Part shown: in pieces, positions 44,236-55,450 of the stretch
How positions within the stretch are numbered: position 1 is the stretch's first letter
How the letters are laid out: the number at the start of each line of letters is the position of its first letter
DNA from: Bufo bufo
Lineage: Eukaryota > Chordata > Amphibia > Anura > Bufonidae
DNA: 64,000 nt
Direction: 5' to 3'
Assembly (NCBI RefSeq): GCF_905171765.1
Contig: NC_053392.1
Coordinates: 340,101,010-340,165,009 of the forward strand
Translations under genes and position numbers: made by a program
The notes under the pieces: generated by a model
Databases searched by the model: none
Told to the model about the DNA's origin: nothing
Seen by the model: only the letters and a program-made list of their open reading frames with translations

Positions 44236-44741
44236 CCTATACCAGTCCTTAAAAGGACTTTTATGGCCCAATTAGCTAGCATTTGGTGTCCCTAAGAGCC
44301 TGTCCTTGCTCCACAAAGCAACCTCCCCCTACACTGGCAAAACACCGAATGTAAAATGGCTGCCAGATCGGGTACTGTGATAGGGTGGGGGTGTGTCCAT
44401 GTGCTGAAACATCTCAATTGGCTGTCCTGTCCCACCTGATGGATTTGTCATGGGTCAAAGTTCGGCGCAATGCAAAAGAATATGGTGCCGGCAGACATCG
44501 CCATATGTTTGCATGTTCGTCGGATCGCGAACGCGCAAAGTTCGCCGCGAAACGACCACCGGGCGGTTCGCAAGGCCATCTCTAGTGACTACAACTCTCA
44601 TTGTGCTCTGAAGGCTGCAGGCTGTTGGGGTATGATGGATGTTTTTGTTTTGAACCACAGGTTGGTAAAAATAGGTCTACAGTATTGTAAGAAGTGCTGT
44701 AGCAAAATGAAAGCTTTGTCGTGACTGTGTCAGTTCTGTCT
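44236..44741. other. Unassigned DNA
   Basis: No gene. CpG-rich text around 44,500-44,570 (GTTCGTCGGATCGCGAACG) resembles common frog repeat DNA but has no assignment. Confidence 0.35.
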
Positions 44742-45087
44742 TGTGTGAAAAACGCACCATGTTCTATATTCAGCGTTTTTCACGCAGCCCTGGCCCCATA
44801 GAAATGAATGGGGCTTCAGTGAAAAATGCATTGCATCCGCAAGCAAGTGCGGATGAAATGCGTTTTTCACTGATAGTTGCTAAGAGATGTTGTTTGTAAA
44901 CCTTCGGTTTTATATCACGTGCGTGAAAAACGCATCATAACGCATTGCACCTGCGTAGATTAAACTAACTAACTGAACGCAATCGCAGACAAAACTGACT
45001 GAACTTGCTTGCAAAATGGCACCAGTTTCACTGAACGCACCCTGAACGCATCCGGAGCCAATCCGCCACGCTCGTGTGAAAGAGGCC
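44742..45087. mobile_element. Harbinger-like MITE, left end missing
   Basis: Reverse-complement copy of the 19,050-19,502 family: CACGCAGCCCTGGCCCCATA, GTTGCTAAGAGATG and right end CTCGTGTGAAAGAGGCC followed by TAA. Confidence 0.7.
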
Positions 45088-45300
45088 TAATTGGTGGAGA
45101 GGTGAAAACTACTACCAGAGTGAACAAATGGAGTAGGGTAAAATATTAATTTTACACCATCCTTTTCCCCAATGATGTTGGGAGAGAATTGGAAGCTCCC
45201 TATGCACATAAAATTGTTGGCTGAATGATGTAAAAAATTGGTGCATGTTTTCTTTGACTCTCTAATTGCACCAAAGACAACAATGAGTATTTCTAAGTAA

Positions 45301-45720
45301 GGCCTCTCTCACACGAGCGAGTTTTCTGCGCGGGTACAATGCGTGACGTGAACGCATTGCACCCGCACTGAATCCTGACCCATTCATTTCAATGGGTCTG
45401 TGTACATGAGCGTTGGTTTTGACGCATCACTTCTGCGTTGCGTGAAAATCGCAGCATGTTCTATATTCTGCGTTTTCCACGCAGCCCTGGCCCCATATAG
45501 GTGAATGGGGCTTCAGTGAAAAATGCATTGCATTCGGAAGCAAGTGCGGATGCAATACGTTTTTCACGGATGGTTGCTAAGAGATTTTGTTTGTAAACCT
45601 TCAGTTTTTTTATCACTCGAGTAAAAAACACATCAAAACGCATTGCACCCTCGAGGAAAAAACTAAAACAACTGAACACAATCGCAGACAAAACTGACTG
45701 AACTTCGTGTGAAAGGGGCT
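45301..45720. mobile_element. Harbinger-like MITE, 420 bp
   Basis: Ends GGCCTCTCTCACACGAGCG and CGTGTGAAAGGGGCT, flanked by TAA at 45,298-45,300 and 45,721-45,723. Interior matches the copies at 19 kb and 44.7 kb. Confidence 0.75.
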
Positions 45721-45723
45721 TAA

Positions 45724-46150
45724 GGCTACTTTCACACGTGCGCTTTTGCTGTCTGGTTTTGGTCCAGTTGTATTATATCGAAAATGGAGAAACCGGATCT
45801 GGCACTAAAACCATTAGAAGTCAATGGGCGCTGGATCACTTTTTTCCCATCCGACTTCCATTATTATTGGTGCTTGATCTGGCTTATTTAGTTTCTCATG
45901 CCGCAAAGAAAAACAAAGGTTTTGTGTCCGACATGGGAACGCAACAAACCGTAACGGAATGCATTTTGGTGCACTCCATTTCAGTTTGTTCAGTTTTTTC
46001 CCCATGACAATGAATGGGGACAAAACTGAAGCGTTGTGCTGTGGTTTTGAGAGCCTGTGCCGGATCTCAAAACCAGACGAAGGTTTTCCGAAATGCATGT
46101 CGGGGTTGGCGCCATCCGGGAGGATGCACACTATGGGTAATCTATAGCAC
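45724..46150. mobile_element. Probable MITE abutting the previous one
   Basis: Begins GGCTACTTTCACACGTGCG directly after the TAA duplication of the previous MITE. No matching right end could be fixed, so the right limit is approximate. Confidence 0.45.
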
Positions 46151-46189
46151 TGTCGTTAATTGCACTTGCGCTTTATATTTCAAATTCAT

Positions 46190-46846
46190 GTTTTAGTGTC
46201 TCCGTATTCTGAGAGCCATAGGTTTTTTTTTTCCCCGATTGTTTTATGTAGGGGCTCATTTTTTGCGGGATGAGGTGACGGTTGGATTGGTACTATTTTG
46301 GAGAGCATAGGCCTTTTTGATCGCTTGGTGTTGCATGTTTTGTGGTTGTATTAGCACAGTTTTTATTTTTTCTACGGCGTTTAGGTGAGGGGGTGGATCA
46401 TGTGATATTTTTATAGAGCCAGTCGTTATGTACGCGTCAATACCCAATATGTTTGTTTTTCTTTTTTTTCTATTTTTTTTACTATTTTATGTGTTTAATT
46501 TTGGGAAAGGGGCTTTTTTTACTTGAAACTTAATTTTTTATTATGAAAAACATTTTTTTTTACTTTTTATTTTTGTCCCACTATGGGACTTCAACTTCTG
46601 TGGTCTGATCCCCTCTGCAATGCATTACAATACAACCTGTATTGTAATGCATTGGCTGTCAGCTTTTGTGCTGACAGCCTGTCTGTGATACCCAGCCTAA
46701 GGTCTGGATATCACAGGCTTCCGTAGAAGGCAAGCCCCAATGCCTATGACAGGCATCGGGCTTGCCTTCTCTGCCATTGGGTCCCTGCCACTGCAGCGCG
46801 AGGACCTGATGGAGATCATGTACGGCGGAAGTCCTTAAGGGGGTAA
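46190..46846. mobile_element. piggyBac-derived remnant with a hairpin series
   Basis: The first 300 bp match the piggyBac tail unit (GCGGGATGAGGTGACGG, TTTTTATAGAGCCAG). From 46,618 to 46,770 four hairpins lie side by side. The stretch ends GTCCTTAAGGGGGTAA, the reverse of a CCCCCTTAAGGAC piggyBac end like that at 8,278. No transposase. Confidence 0.65.
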
Positions 46847-46889
46847 ACAAATTTTTCAGGTTATTATGGTTGTATGGATACCTAATACA

Positions 46890-48118
46890 TACACTGCCTG
46901 TGCAAAAAAAAAAGTCGCCACCTGGATTTAACTAAGCAAATAGTTATGAGCCTCCTATTGGATAATTACTGCATGGGCGATTATCTTTCAGCTGGTAACA
47001 AGTTATTTAACCCCAACTGGTGCAATGAGTTGCTTCTCATTTCTTAAACAACCATGTCGAAAGACACATCTCATGGTTGTGGAAAAGATGTTAGTCTGTT
47101 TCAGAAGGGTCAAATCATTAGCAGAGAAAACATCTAAGGAGATTGCAGAAACTACTAAAATTGGGTTAAGAACTGCCCAATGCATTATTAAAAACTGGAA
47201 GGATAGTGGGGACCCATCGTATTCGAGGAAGAAATGTGGCGGGAAAAAAATCCTGAATGATCGTGATCGGCGATCACTTAAACGTTTGGTGAAATCAAAT
47301 CGAAGACAAAAAACTGTAGAATTCAGGGCTATGTTTAATAGTGAAAGTATGAGCATTTCCACACGCACGATGCAAAGGGAACTCAGGGGATTGGGACTGA
47401 ACAGCTGTGTAGCCGTAAGAAAACCACTAATCAGTGAGGCAAACCAGAAAAAAAGGCTTCAATTTGCTAGGGAGCATAAAGATTGGACTCTGGAGCAATG
47501 GAAGGTCATGTGGTCTGATGAGTCCAGATTTACCCTGTTCCAGAGTGATGGGCGCATCAGGGTAAGAAGAGAGGCAGATGAAGTGATGCACCCATCATGC
47601 CTAGTGTCTACTGTACAAGCCTGTGGGGGCAGTGCTATAATCTGGGGTTGCTGCAGTTGGTCAAGTCTAGGTTCAGCAACAGTATGTGCTCCAAGAATGA
47701 GGTCAGCTAACTACCTGAACGTACTGAATGACCAGGTTATTCCATCAATGGATTTTTTCTTCCCTGATGGCACGGGCATATTCCAAGATGACAATGCCAG
47801 GATTCATCGGGCTCAAAGTGTGAAAGAGTGGTTCAGGGAGCATAAGACATCATTTTCACACATGGATTGGCCACCACAGTGTCCAGACCTTAATCCTATT
47901 GAGAATCTTTGGGATGGGCTGGAGAAGGCTTTGCGCAGCAGTCAGACTCTACCATCATCAATGCAAGATCTTAGTGAAAAATTAATGCAACACTGGATGG
48001 AAATAAATCTTGTGACATTGCAGAAGCTTATCGAAACAATGCCACAGCAAATGCGTGCCGTATTTAAAGCTAAAGGCGGTCCAACAAAATATTTTTGGTG
48101 GCGACTTTTTTTTTGGAC
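46890..48118 (+). mobile_element. Tc1/mariner element, DD36E type, right end damaged
   Basis: Left end TACACTGCCTGTGC followed by AAAAAAAAAAGTCGCCACC. The right side has GGTGGCGACTTTTTTTTTGG but lacks the outer part of the repeat, so the right end is truncated near 48,118. It contains one transposase gene with an N-terminal frameshift. Confidence 0.8.
47054..48094 (+). pseudogene. DD36E Tc1 transposase, N-terminal frameshift and lost stop
   Basis: The likely original ATG is 47,054 ([20 protein letters not shown]); the frame breaks near 47,115 and the rest is read in another frame, from [15 protein letters not shown]. After that it is open through the DDE domain: [23 protein letters not shown] and [11 protein letters not shown], with 36 residues between the second Asp and Glu. 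The usual end GGPTKY (about 48,093) is followed by sense codons in place of a stop, so the frame runs on to 48,194. DD36E elements are known as Incomer; the group is inferred from spacing. All three acidic residues remain. Confidence 0.85.
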
Positions 48119-48588
48119 GATGTGTTTTGTTTTTATTCAATGTATGTGTGTAATGGGAACACTTGTTCTACAGAGCTGTGAAAACATGCTATAGAGTAAA
48201 GTTCCTTTATGACTACTTTAAAAAGTCATATTGTTGGTCATTAAGGGGTAAAACATAAACTGCACAAAAGAAAATTTTATTTAATAAAATCAGCTAAGTT
48301 ACATTTGTGTATTAGAGAAAGGCAAATTTGTTTTTGCTATTACTAAACTTATAGTTAAATATTTTATTATTTAGCTTGTTAACATTATCTGCTAACCATA
48401 TCTCTATATACTTACAACTATAAAAGAACAAAGACTATATAGATGAATACAAAAGTAATGGGTCTCATGTTATAATAACATACATTTCAGCTTCTGTCCA
48501 GATGGAAACGCAGTGATAATTTCTGAAATTTTGCATGATTAAACACAGTGGAATAGTACAAATTTATTATTTTACATTCCTCCTGCAG
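48119..48588. other. Unassigned AT-rich DNA ahead of a candidate exon
   Basis: No repeat recognised. If the next feature is a real exon, this would be the end of its intron. Confidence 0.35.
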
Positions 48589-48759
48589 AAATCTCCTTCA
48601 GAAGTCAGTGATGCGGCAGAATATGAACATTTGGCTGAGCGGTCGGAAAACAATGAACACAGGGTGGAGCAGCCTTACAAATGTCTTACAGTGAAACATA
48701 TCTGTTGTTCAGCAACCTACCCTAAACATGAGTATTTGTTTGCAAAGTCATTGCAGTAG
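48589..48759 (+). CDS. Candidate host terminal exon, unknown protein
   Basis: A pyrimidine-rich stretch TTTTACATTCCTCCTGCAG ending at 48,588 looks like a good 3' splice site. The frame directly after it reads KSPSEVSDAAEYEHLAERSE and continues for 56 residues to TAG at 48,757. The C-terminus is Cys-containing (VKHICCSATYPKHEYLF). Downstream, AATAAA occurs at 48,904-48,909, about 145 bp after the stop. The sequence does not resemble any transposon protein here, but I do not recognise the gene, and no matching upstream exon was found. It could be chance. Confidence 0.4.
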   Translation, partial: KSPSEVSDAAEYEHLAERSENNEHRVEQPYKCLTVKHICCSATYPKHEYLFAKSLQ

Positions 48760-48903
48760 TTGGAAAATGCTGGACCAAATTTACTAATTTGCTTCATTTT
48801 TGTGGTAGTATGTCTGAAAATGAAGCTCCAGTCCTTTATGTCTGCAATATATTTGGCACAGTAATCTTAAATATGTATATATTTATCCTTTATATTTGCT
48901 GAA

Positions 48904-48909
48904 AATAAA
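48904..48909 (+). promoter_or_regulatory. Possible polyadenylation signal
   Basis: AATAAA 145 bp after the stop codon of the candidate exon, in AT-rich DNA where such hexamers occur by chance. Confidence 0.35.
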
Positions 48910-49481
48910 TAATTTATAATTTATAAAATATGGTTCTTATATAATTTGGAATACATTGTGTGTTTATGTATGAACAGCCATATGCAATGGTAGACTTATG
49001 GGAGGCAGTACAAATTCTCTTGGTGCACAAAGATGGAATTTCGGAATTTGCCTATAAGGAAATACTATGGTCACTGTCTAGAACCACAGCCAGCAAACTG
49101 TCGTACATAATAGGAGTCTAAGACGCATCCAGCTATTCTCTTAATGCTGTTTCCAAACCATTTTGATGGGGTTTCCTTCAATTTCTAACCTTTTTTATGA
49201 ACCAGACACTCTCTTCTCTTCTGAGCAGGGGGTGCCTGGAGTACTCCCATTGATTTCCATACCGATGTGTTCGGCCAGAGCATCCGAGCACTTTGGTGCT
49301 CGCTCAACACTAGCTGTACATTAGTATGTTTGATTACCTACCAATGAGTCTTGAATTTCTAGAGACACGATATATCTGTATTATTGCAGACCTTTTATTA
49401 ATAGATATTGTGTAGCATCAAACACCTTGAATATCAAGATTATACTACACTTGGGACACTCCATTCCAGCAATGTTGAATG
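48910..49481. other. Unassigned DNA
   Basis: No gene or repeat recognised; one repeat-like line near 49,240-49,310 (CATTGATTTCCATACCGA) is not assignable. Confidence 0.35.
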
Positions 49482-49743
49482 TACATGTGCATCTGAATAA
49501 ATTTGAATATCAAGTTAATTTATTTCAGTATTTAAGTTCAAAAAGTGAAACTCATATATTATATAGATTCATTACATAGAGAGTGATCTATTTCAAGTGT
49601 TTATTTCTTTTAATGTTGATTATGGCTTATAGCTAATAAAATCTAAAAGTTAGTATCTCCAAAAATTAGAATATAAGACCAATTAAAAATGATTTTTAAT
49701 ACAGAAATGTTTGCATGCTGAAAAGTATGTACAGTATATGCAC

Positions 49744-50362
49744 TCAATACTTGGTCGGACTTCTTTTGGATGAATTATTGCATCAATGTGGCGTGGCATG
49801 GAGATGTTCAGCCTGTGGCACTGCTGAGGTGTTATGGAAGCCCAGGTTGCTTTGATAGCAACTTTCAGCTCATCTGCATTGTTGGGTCTGGTGCCTCTCA
49901 TCTTCCTTAGAATCTTTATGTACTTTCATCTAAAAACAGGACTTTGGCCCACTAAGAAACAGTCCAGTCCTTTTTCTCCTTATCCCAGGTAAGACGCTTC
50001 TGACATTGTCTCTTGGTCCTGAGTGGCTTGAAACAAGGAATGCGACAGTTGTCACCCATGTCCTGGATATGTCTGTGTGTGGTGGGTCTTGAAGCATTGA
50101 CTCCAGCTGCTGTCCACTCCTTGTGAATCTCCCTCAAATTATTTTCTTGACAATCCTACCAAGACTGTCGTTATTCCTGCTGCTTTTGCACCTTTTTCTA
50201 CAACAATTTTTCCTTCCACTTAACTTTCCATTGATATACTTGGACACAGCACTCTGTGAACAGCCATCTTCTTTAGCAATGTCCTTTTTGTGGCTTACCC
50301 TTGTTGTGCAGGGTGTCAGTGACTGTCTTCTGGACAACTGTCAAGTGAGCAGTTTTTCCCAT
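49744..50362 (-). pseudogene. Tc1 transposase remnant with central deletion
   Basis: Start ATG at about 50,362 (GKTAHLT-like). Fragments: KKDIAKEDGCSQSAVSKYINGK (helix-turn-helix), then REIHKEWTAAGVNASRPTTHRH and KRLTWDKEKKDW, then the first Asp region LFLDES-like at about 49,925. The catalytic middle is then missing, and the C-terminus resumes with PNNADELKVAIKATWASITP. Frames change at least twice. It cannot encode an active enzyme. Closest in look to the DD34E copy at 2,422. Confidence 0.8.
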
Positions 50363-50396
50363 GATTGTGTAGCCTACTGAACCAGACCATTTAAAG

Positions 50397-50543
50397 CAGG
50401 CATCCTCAAACTGCAGCCCTCCAGCTGTTGCAAAACTACAACTCCCAGCATGCCTGAACAGCCTATAGGTATCAGCCTACAGCAGGGCATTGTGGGAGTT
50501 GTAGTTTTACAACAGCTGGAGGGCTGCAGTTTGAGGATGCCTG
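50397..50543. mobile_element. hAT MITE, 147 bp, with 8-bp target duplication
   Basis: Almost the whole element is an inverted repeat: CAGGCATCCTCAAACTGCAG at the left, and its complement at the right, with AACTACAACTCCCA mirrored as TGGGAGTTGTAGTT. ATTTAAAG is duplicated at 50,389-50,396 and 50,544-50,551. It lies in the non-coding part of the decayed Tc1. Confidence 0.92.
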
Positions 50544-50634
50544 ATTTAAAGGGTTAGGATACCTTTGCAGGTGTTTTGGGTTGATTAGCTGATTAGAGTG
50601 TGGCACCATGAGTCTACAATATTGCACGTTTTCA

Positions 50635-50651
50635 CAATATTCAAATTTTTT
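50635..50651. repeat. 17-bp target duplication of the full-length LINE, left
   Basis: CAATATTCAAATTTTTT; the second copy is 56,841-56,857. The T run continues to 50,660 as the complement of the LINE poly(A) tail. Confidence 0.88.
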
Positions 50652-51214
50652 TTTTTTTTTAACAAATCTCTTTTTATTTAAGAAGACATGAAAGTTAGAC
50701 AAGACATTGAAGATATAATAATAATAGCATTTTAAAGTCTAGCAAATATCGTGTGATACTGATGAGACCCAAAAAAGAGATGAAGATGAGAGGGGGAGGG
50801 GTGGAGAAAAAGAAGGGTGAAAGAAAATAAAGAGAGGGGGAGGGTAAAGAAGATGTGGGGAAAAAGGATTAGTGGGAACATAGCATAAACTGTATTATAA
50901 CTTCATGACAAATGTTATTAAAGATTACAAATAAGGATAAGGATAAGCAGCTCAGCTTATAAAGTTATATGGAGCAGTATACAGGTTATGAAAAAATTAT
51001 GTCTCATTCAAAGTTGGTAGCATCTTAATAATACCGGAAAACTACTCACGCATAGGTACCATGAATCAGTAATGAATGACAAGCTAAATGACAAGCTACA
51101 CACTCATTGCATGTTCTATATATTGGGCAGTATAAACTCTCATGTATATTAGCCATAAGTTCAAAATTAGAGTTCAAGTTGGCGCGGAATGTTAGGTGCA
51201 ATTATGGGAAGCTT

Positions 51215-54200
51215 CTACAAGATCCTTGAGTCGCGGAACACTTTCCATGGATTCCACAGGCTCTGAAACCTTGAGTGAGATCTGGTTGCCCAGCTAGCAA
51301 GTTCCTCCATCAGGAAAACTTGGTCAATCTTTTCGAACCAATTTTTTAGTGAAGGAGGGTAAGTACTAAGCCAATTAATTGGTATTAATAACCTTGCTGA
51401 TTGAACAAGCAGAGTGGGTAAGTCAAACTTTGAGGGTTTCCATTTCTTGGAGGGAAGCCATAGAAGAACTGAATGAGGTGTCAATTCTATTGTAGTGCCA
51501 CAGATTTCATTGATTTTTTGTTCGACCTGATCCCAAAACGGACGAATTAGAGGGCACCTCCACATGATATGACCTAGTGTACCTGTCTGGGACCCACATC
51601 TCCAACATGTATCATTTTCTGCACAACCCATTCTAAAGAGCTTGTGGGGGTCATTATACCACCTAGTAAGGGTTTTAAAAGAGTGTTCCTGCACCTTTAT
51701 ACACCTGGAGAATCCATGAGATCTCAGGTATATAAGATCAATCTCCTGAGGGGAAAAAGAACAATCTAAATCATTTTCCCAAGCTCTTATAAAAGCTGGA
51801 GTACAATCACCTTTTTTGGGGATCAACCAGTTATACAGTAGCGACATACTATGTCTTGGAAGGATGTCGTGAGAGGATAACTGCTCAAACCAAGTTGGGG
51901 TAGGTATGGTAGCAAATTTGGTGCTAAGAGTTTGACATATATTCTTAAACTCATACTTTGCCAGGAAATCTCCTTCTTTGATATAGTTGTAGTCTATAAT
52001 AGAGACGTTCTCTTTCTGTTTCAGGTCTGATAACAAGTCAGTTAAAGCCACTTTTCCTAGAGTATTCCAGAATTGTGGAATGTCAGGTAATTCTGGTTTG
52101 ATAAGATACGGTATAAGATTCGCTGGCAAGCTGACAGGGGGATCTGAGAGTAAATGAACTTCAGATTGAAGACAACGCATAGTTAGATATATACCCCTAG
52201 ACAAGCCCATTGGAGTGTTAATGGGGGTAGTGATTCCCCAAAGCCCTGCCTGTTGTTTACTAGACATAAGGTCTAGTTCTATGTCTGTACCAATCGTTCG
52301 GTATTTGGGTATACACACTTGTAACCAGCGTCTCAGTTGGATCGCTTTATAATAGTAATGTATGTCCGGCAAACCCATTCCTCCATTTATACGAGTTTTG
52401 ATTAGTTTATCATGTGCTATCCTGGGCCTTTTGTCCCTCCAAAGAAATGAGGTAAATATTTGTCTGACCTTTTTAAAATACGAGTTAGGGACATGGATGG
52501 GAATCATTTGTAGAAGGTAAGTTATTTTTGGAACAATATAAGTCTGCAATAGATTCTTTCGTCCGATCCAAGAAACCCAAGGTAATGTTAATGATTGGAG
52601 ATGAGTTTGTATCTTTTTCAGTAGAGGCAGATAATTCAGTCTGAATAGGTTAGAGGGGTCTTTTGTTAGTTCAATTCCTAAGTAGGTGAGGGAGTTTTCG
52701 TTCCAATTGAAGGGAAAGGCATTTTTTAGAGAATGAACCAATTGGGAAGGTATAGCTACACCCATTGCTACCGATTTCGAGTAATTTATTTTGAAATTAG
52801 AGACAGTGCCAAAAGTGGAGAAGAGATCTAATATATGGGGAAATGCTTGTTTAGGATTCGAGATTAGCAACGTTAAATCATCCGCGAAGGCTGCGCATTT
52901 ATGCTCAGTTTTATTTAGTAACAGACCACGGATGTTTGGGTTGTCCCTAAATGCCTGAAGTAGCGTTTCCATCACCATTATAAACAGGGAGGGTGATAAG
53001 GGGCAGCCCTGTCTGGTGCCGTTGGTAATGGGAAAAGACTTGGATAGCATACCATTAACTCTAACTTTGGCACTAGGGTTATGATAAAGTGACATTACAG
53101 CTCTTATAAACGGGTCTGGAATCCCAAATCTTTGTAAAGTTTTTTGAGTATATAACCAGCTTACCCGGTCAAACGCTTTTTCCGCGTCTGTGCTTAGTAA
53201 TACCAGGGGCTTAGAGTTTTTCTTGGCCCAGTAAATAGCATTGATAAGTCGACAGGACTGAGAGTTTCCCTCTCTCCCTTTCACGAAACCCGCTTGCTCT
53301 TTATTAATAATTCGAGGGATTATGGAGCTAAGTCTAGAAGCTAGGATTTTAGCCCAAATTTTTACATCTATGTTGAGCAGGGATATGGGCCTATAATTGC
53401 CGCAGTCACGGGTATCCTTTCCTTCCTTCGGGATTATGGCAATTATAGCTTCTAATGATTGTTTCGGGAGAGTCTCACCTGCAGATAATGCATGACACCA
53501 TTTAACTAGTTGTGGGGAAAGTATATTTAAGAGTTTTTATAATAACCTATCGGTAGACCGTCTGGTCCTGGGGCTTTACCCAAAGGCATACTCTTGATAA
53601 TTTTCTGAACTTCAGTTTCTGTTATCGGGTGTAACAATGAGGAGCAGTCCTCTTGGCTAATTCTAGGAAGATTTAAGGTCTTCAAAAAGTTATCAATCTG
53701 TTTTTCTCTCATTGAATCAGATAACATAGTTTGAGTTTTGTCTTTTCCATTATCTAAATTATATAAGGCACCATAGAAGGAACAAAATTCCTGTGCTATA
53801 GCTTCAGTAGACGAGACTGTCCCTCCCACCTTGGTTTTGATTGAAGTGATAAATTGAGCATCTTTCCTCTGTTTAATCAGATGCGACATATACTTATTCC
53901 CCTTATCACCATGAATGTATTGTTTAAACTTTGTATATTGATAGGCCTTTGCACATTTAATATTGAGTAGTTCTTTCAGTTGTCTCCTCAGTGAAGCAAG
54001 TTCCTCAGATGCAGCGGACCTCCTAGACCGCTTCTGAATAGATTCAATCGCAGAGATCCGGTGGATAAGAGAATCAAGCTTTTTCTGCCTCTCCTTTTTA
54101 ATTTTGGAGCCTAGTGCAATGAATTCTCCCCGGATGAAAGCTTTGTGGGCCTCCCAAATAATGGGTTGAGGCGTGTCTTGTATTTTATTTTCTTGGAAGT

Positions 54201-55011
54201 AGTATGATAGTTTAAGGGCAATATCTTCAATGTGTTTATTAGAATCCAATAACGTTTCATTTAATCTCCAGACCCATTCCCTTGCTGGGAGATTAGAGAA
54301 ATTTATGGAGGAAGTGACTGGGGCATGGTCGGATATTGTAATAGGACCTATAGATGATTTTTTCAACATAGCCAAGTGTGGGTTAGAAAGGAAAATATAG
54401 TCCAGCCTCTGATAAGACTGGTGAACAGCTGAATAAAAGGAATAATCTTTTGTCGTGGTATTTAGCGCCCTCCAAGTATCCGTTAGGTGCAAATCTTGTA
54501 ACAGCTTATGTATACCACCCAATGTTTTCTGGGATTTAGTAGAGCTACCTAGTGACGAATCTAGTCGGGGATTTAAAGAGACATTCAGGTCGCCTCCAAT
54601 TATTTTAACCCCTTCTGCAAAGTCACTGAATCTGGAAAGGGTTTTCTTAAGCCAGCTATGCTGTCTGATATTAGGTGCATATAAACAAGCAAGGGTTATT
54701 ACCAAGTGCCCAATTTTTCCCTTCACAAATAAAAATCTGCCTTCAGGGTCTTGCTGGGTAGCTGTCCATGTAAACGGCACATTTTTACTAATTGCTATGC
54801 TAGTGCCCCTTGAGGCAGATCCATATGTGCTATGGAACCATTGCGAGTATCTCATCTTAGGTATATGTGGGATTTTATTTGTTTTAAAATGAGTCTCCTG
54901 TAAAAAGCATATGTCACTCCCATTTTTCTTCAGAAGTGTAAGAACTTGAGATCTTTTCTGGGGTGTATTGCAGCCTCTTACGTTAAAAGTGGTTATGTGT
55001 AGATCTGTCAT
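51215..55011 (-). pseudogene. L1-group ORF2: endonuclease and RT, one frameshift
   Basis: ATG 55,011 (MTDLHITTFNVRGCN). Endonuclease motifs: Asn 10, Glu in FLQETHF (E39), GGDLNV, and SDHAPV. The frame runs to GKAPGPDGLPIGYYK and stops at 53,527. Downstream the frame is shifted by one at a run of five A (about 53,538-53,542). It then reads LLNILSPQLVKWCH..YRPISLLNIDVKIW and continues open through LLSTDAEKAFDRVSW, GTRQGCPLSPSLF and FADDLTLL to the C-terminal CWRCG..GHIMWRC motif, ending at 51,215. All RT and endonuclease catalytic residues that I can see are present. A single A-run change disables it. Confidence 0.92.
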
Positions 55012-55450
55012 GAGAAGATTGGTGAGAGATGCTGTTTAATAATCAGGGTAGACATGTATAGGGGTGTAACCCATGGTGAGGACAGCAGACTGAGTCTATA
55101 CTGGTTAGAGTAGTTGAGAGTATGGCTACTGAGTGAAGTGAGCACATAACCTGGTAACAAGCTGAGCGCAAATAAAAGGGGGTTTAAGAAATCGAAAACA
55201 AATAGGGTAAATAAACTAGGTATATGAAACAGTAGGCGTAGTGGGTGGTTACAATTGAAAAGGTGCCACCATTGTGAGCCGTGGCTAACCATGTAGGGAC
55301 CGAGAAGTGTCCTAACCCGGATCATCATAACCCACATTACCATTAACTAAAAAATCAATCACCTTATGCAGGCAAATTCAAACTTGAATTAGTGAAGTAA
55401 ACAATTTAGGTGGCTAAAGGAATGCACATCCAAAGCATATTGAACATGTC

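Noticed and set aside
54455..54892. 145-codon plus-strand frame within the LINE endonuclease region
   Set aside because: Antisense to ORF2, which has the endonuclease motifs.
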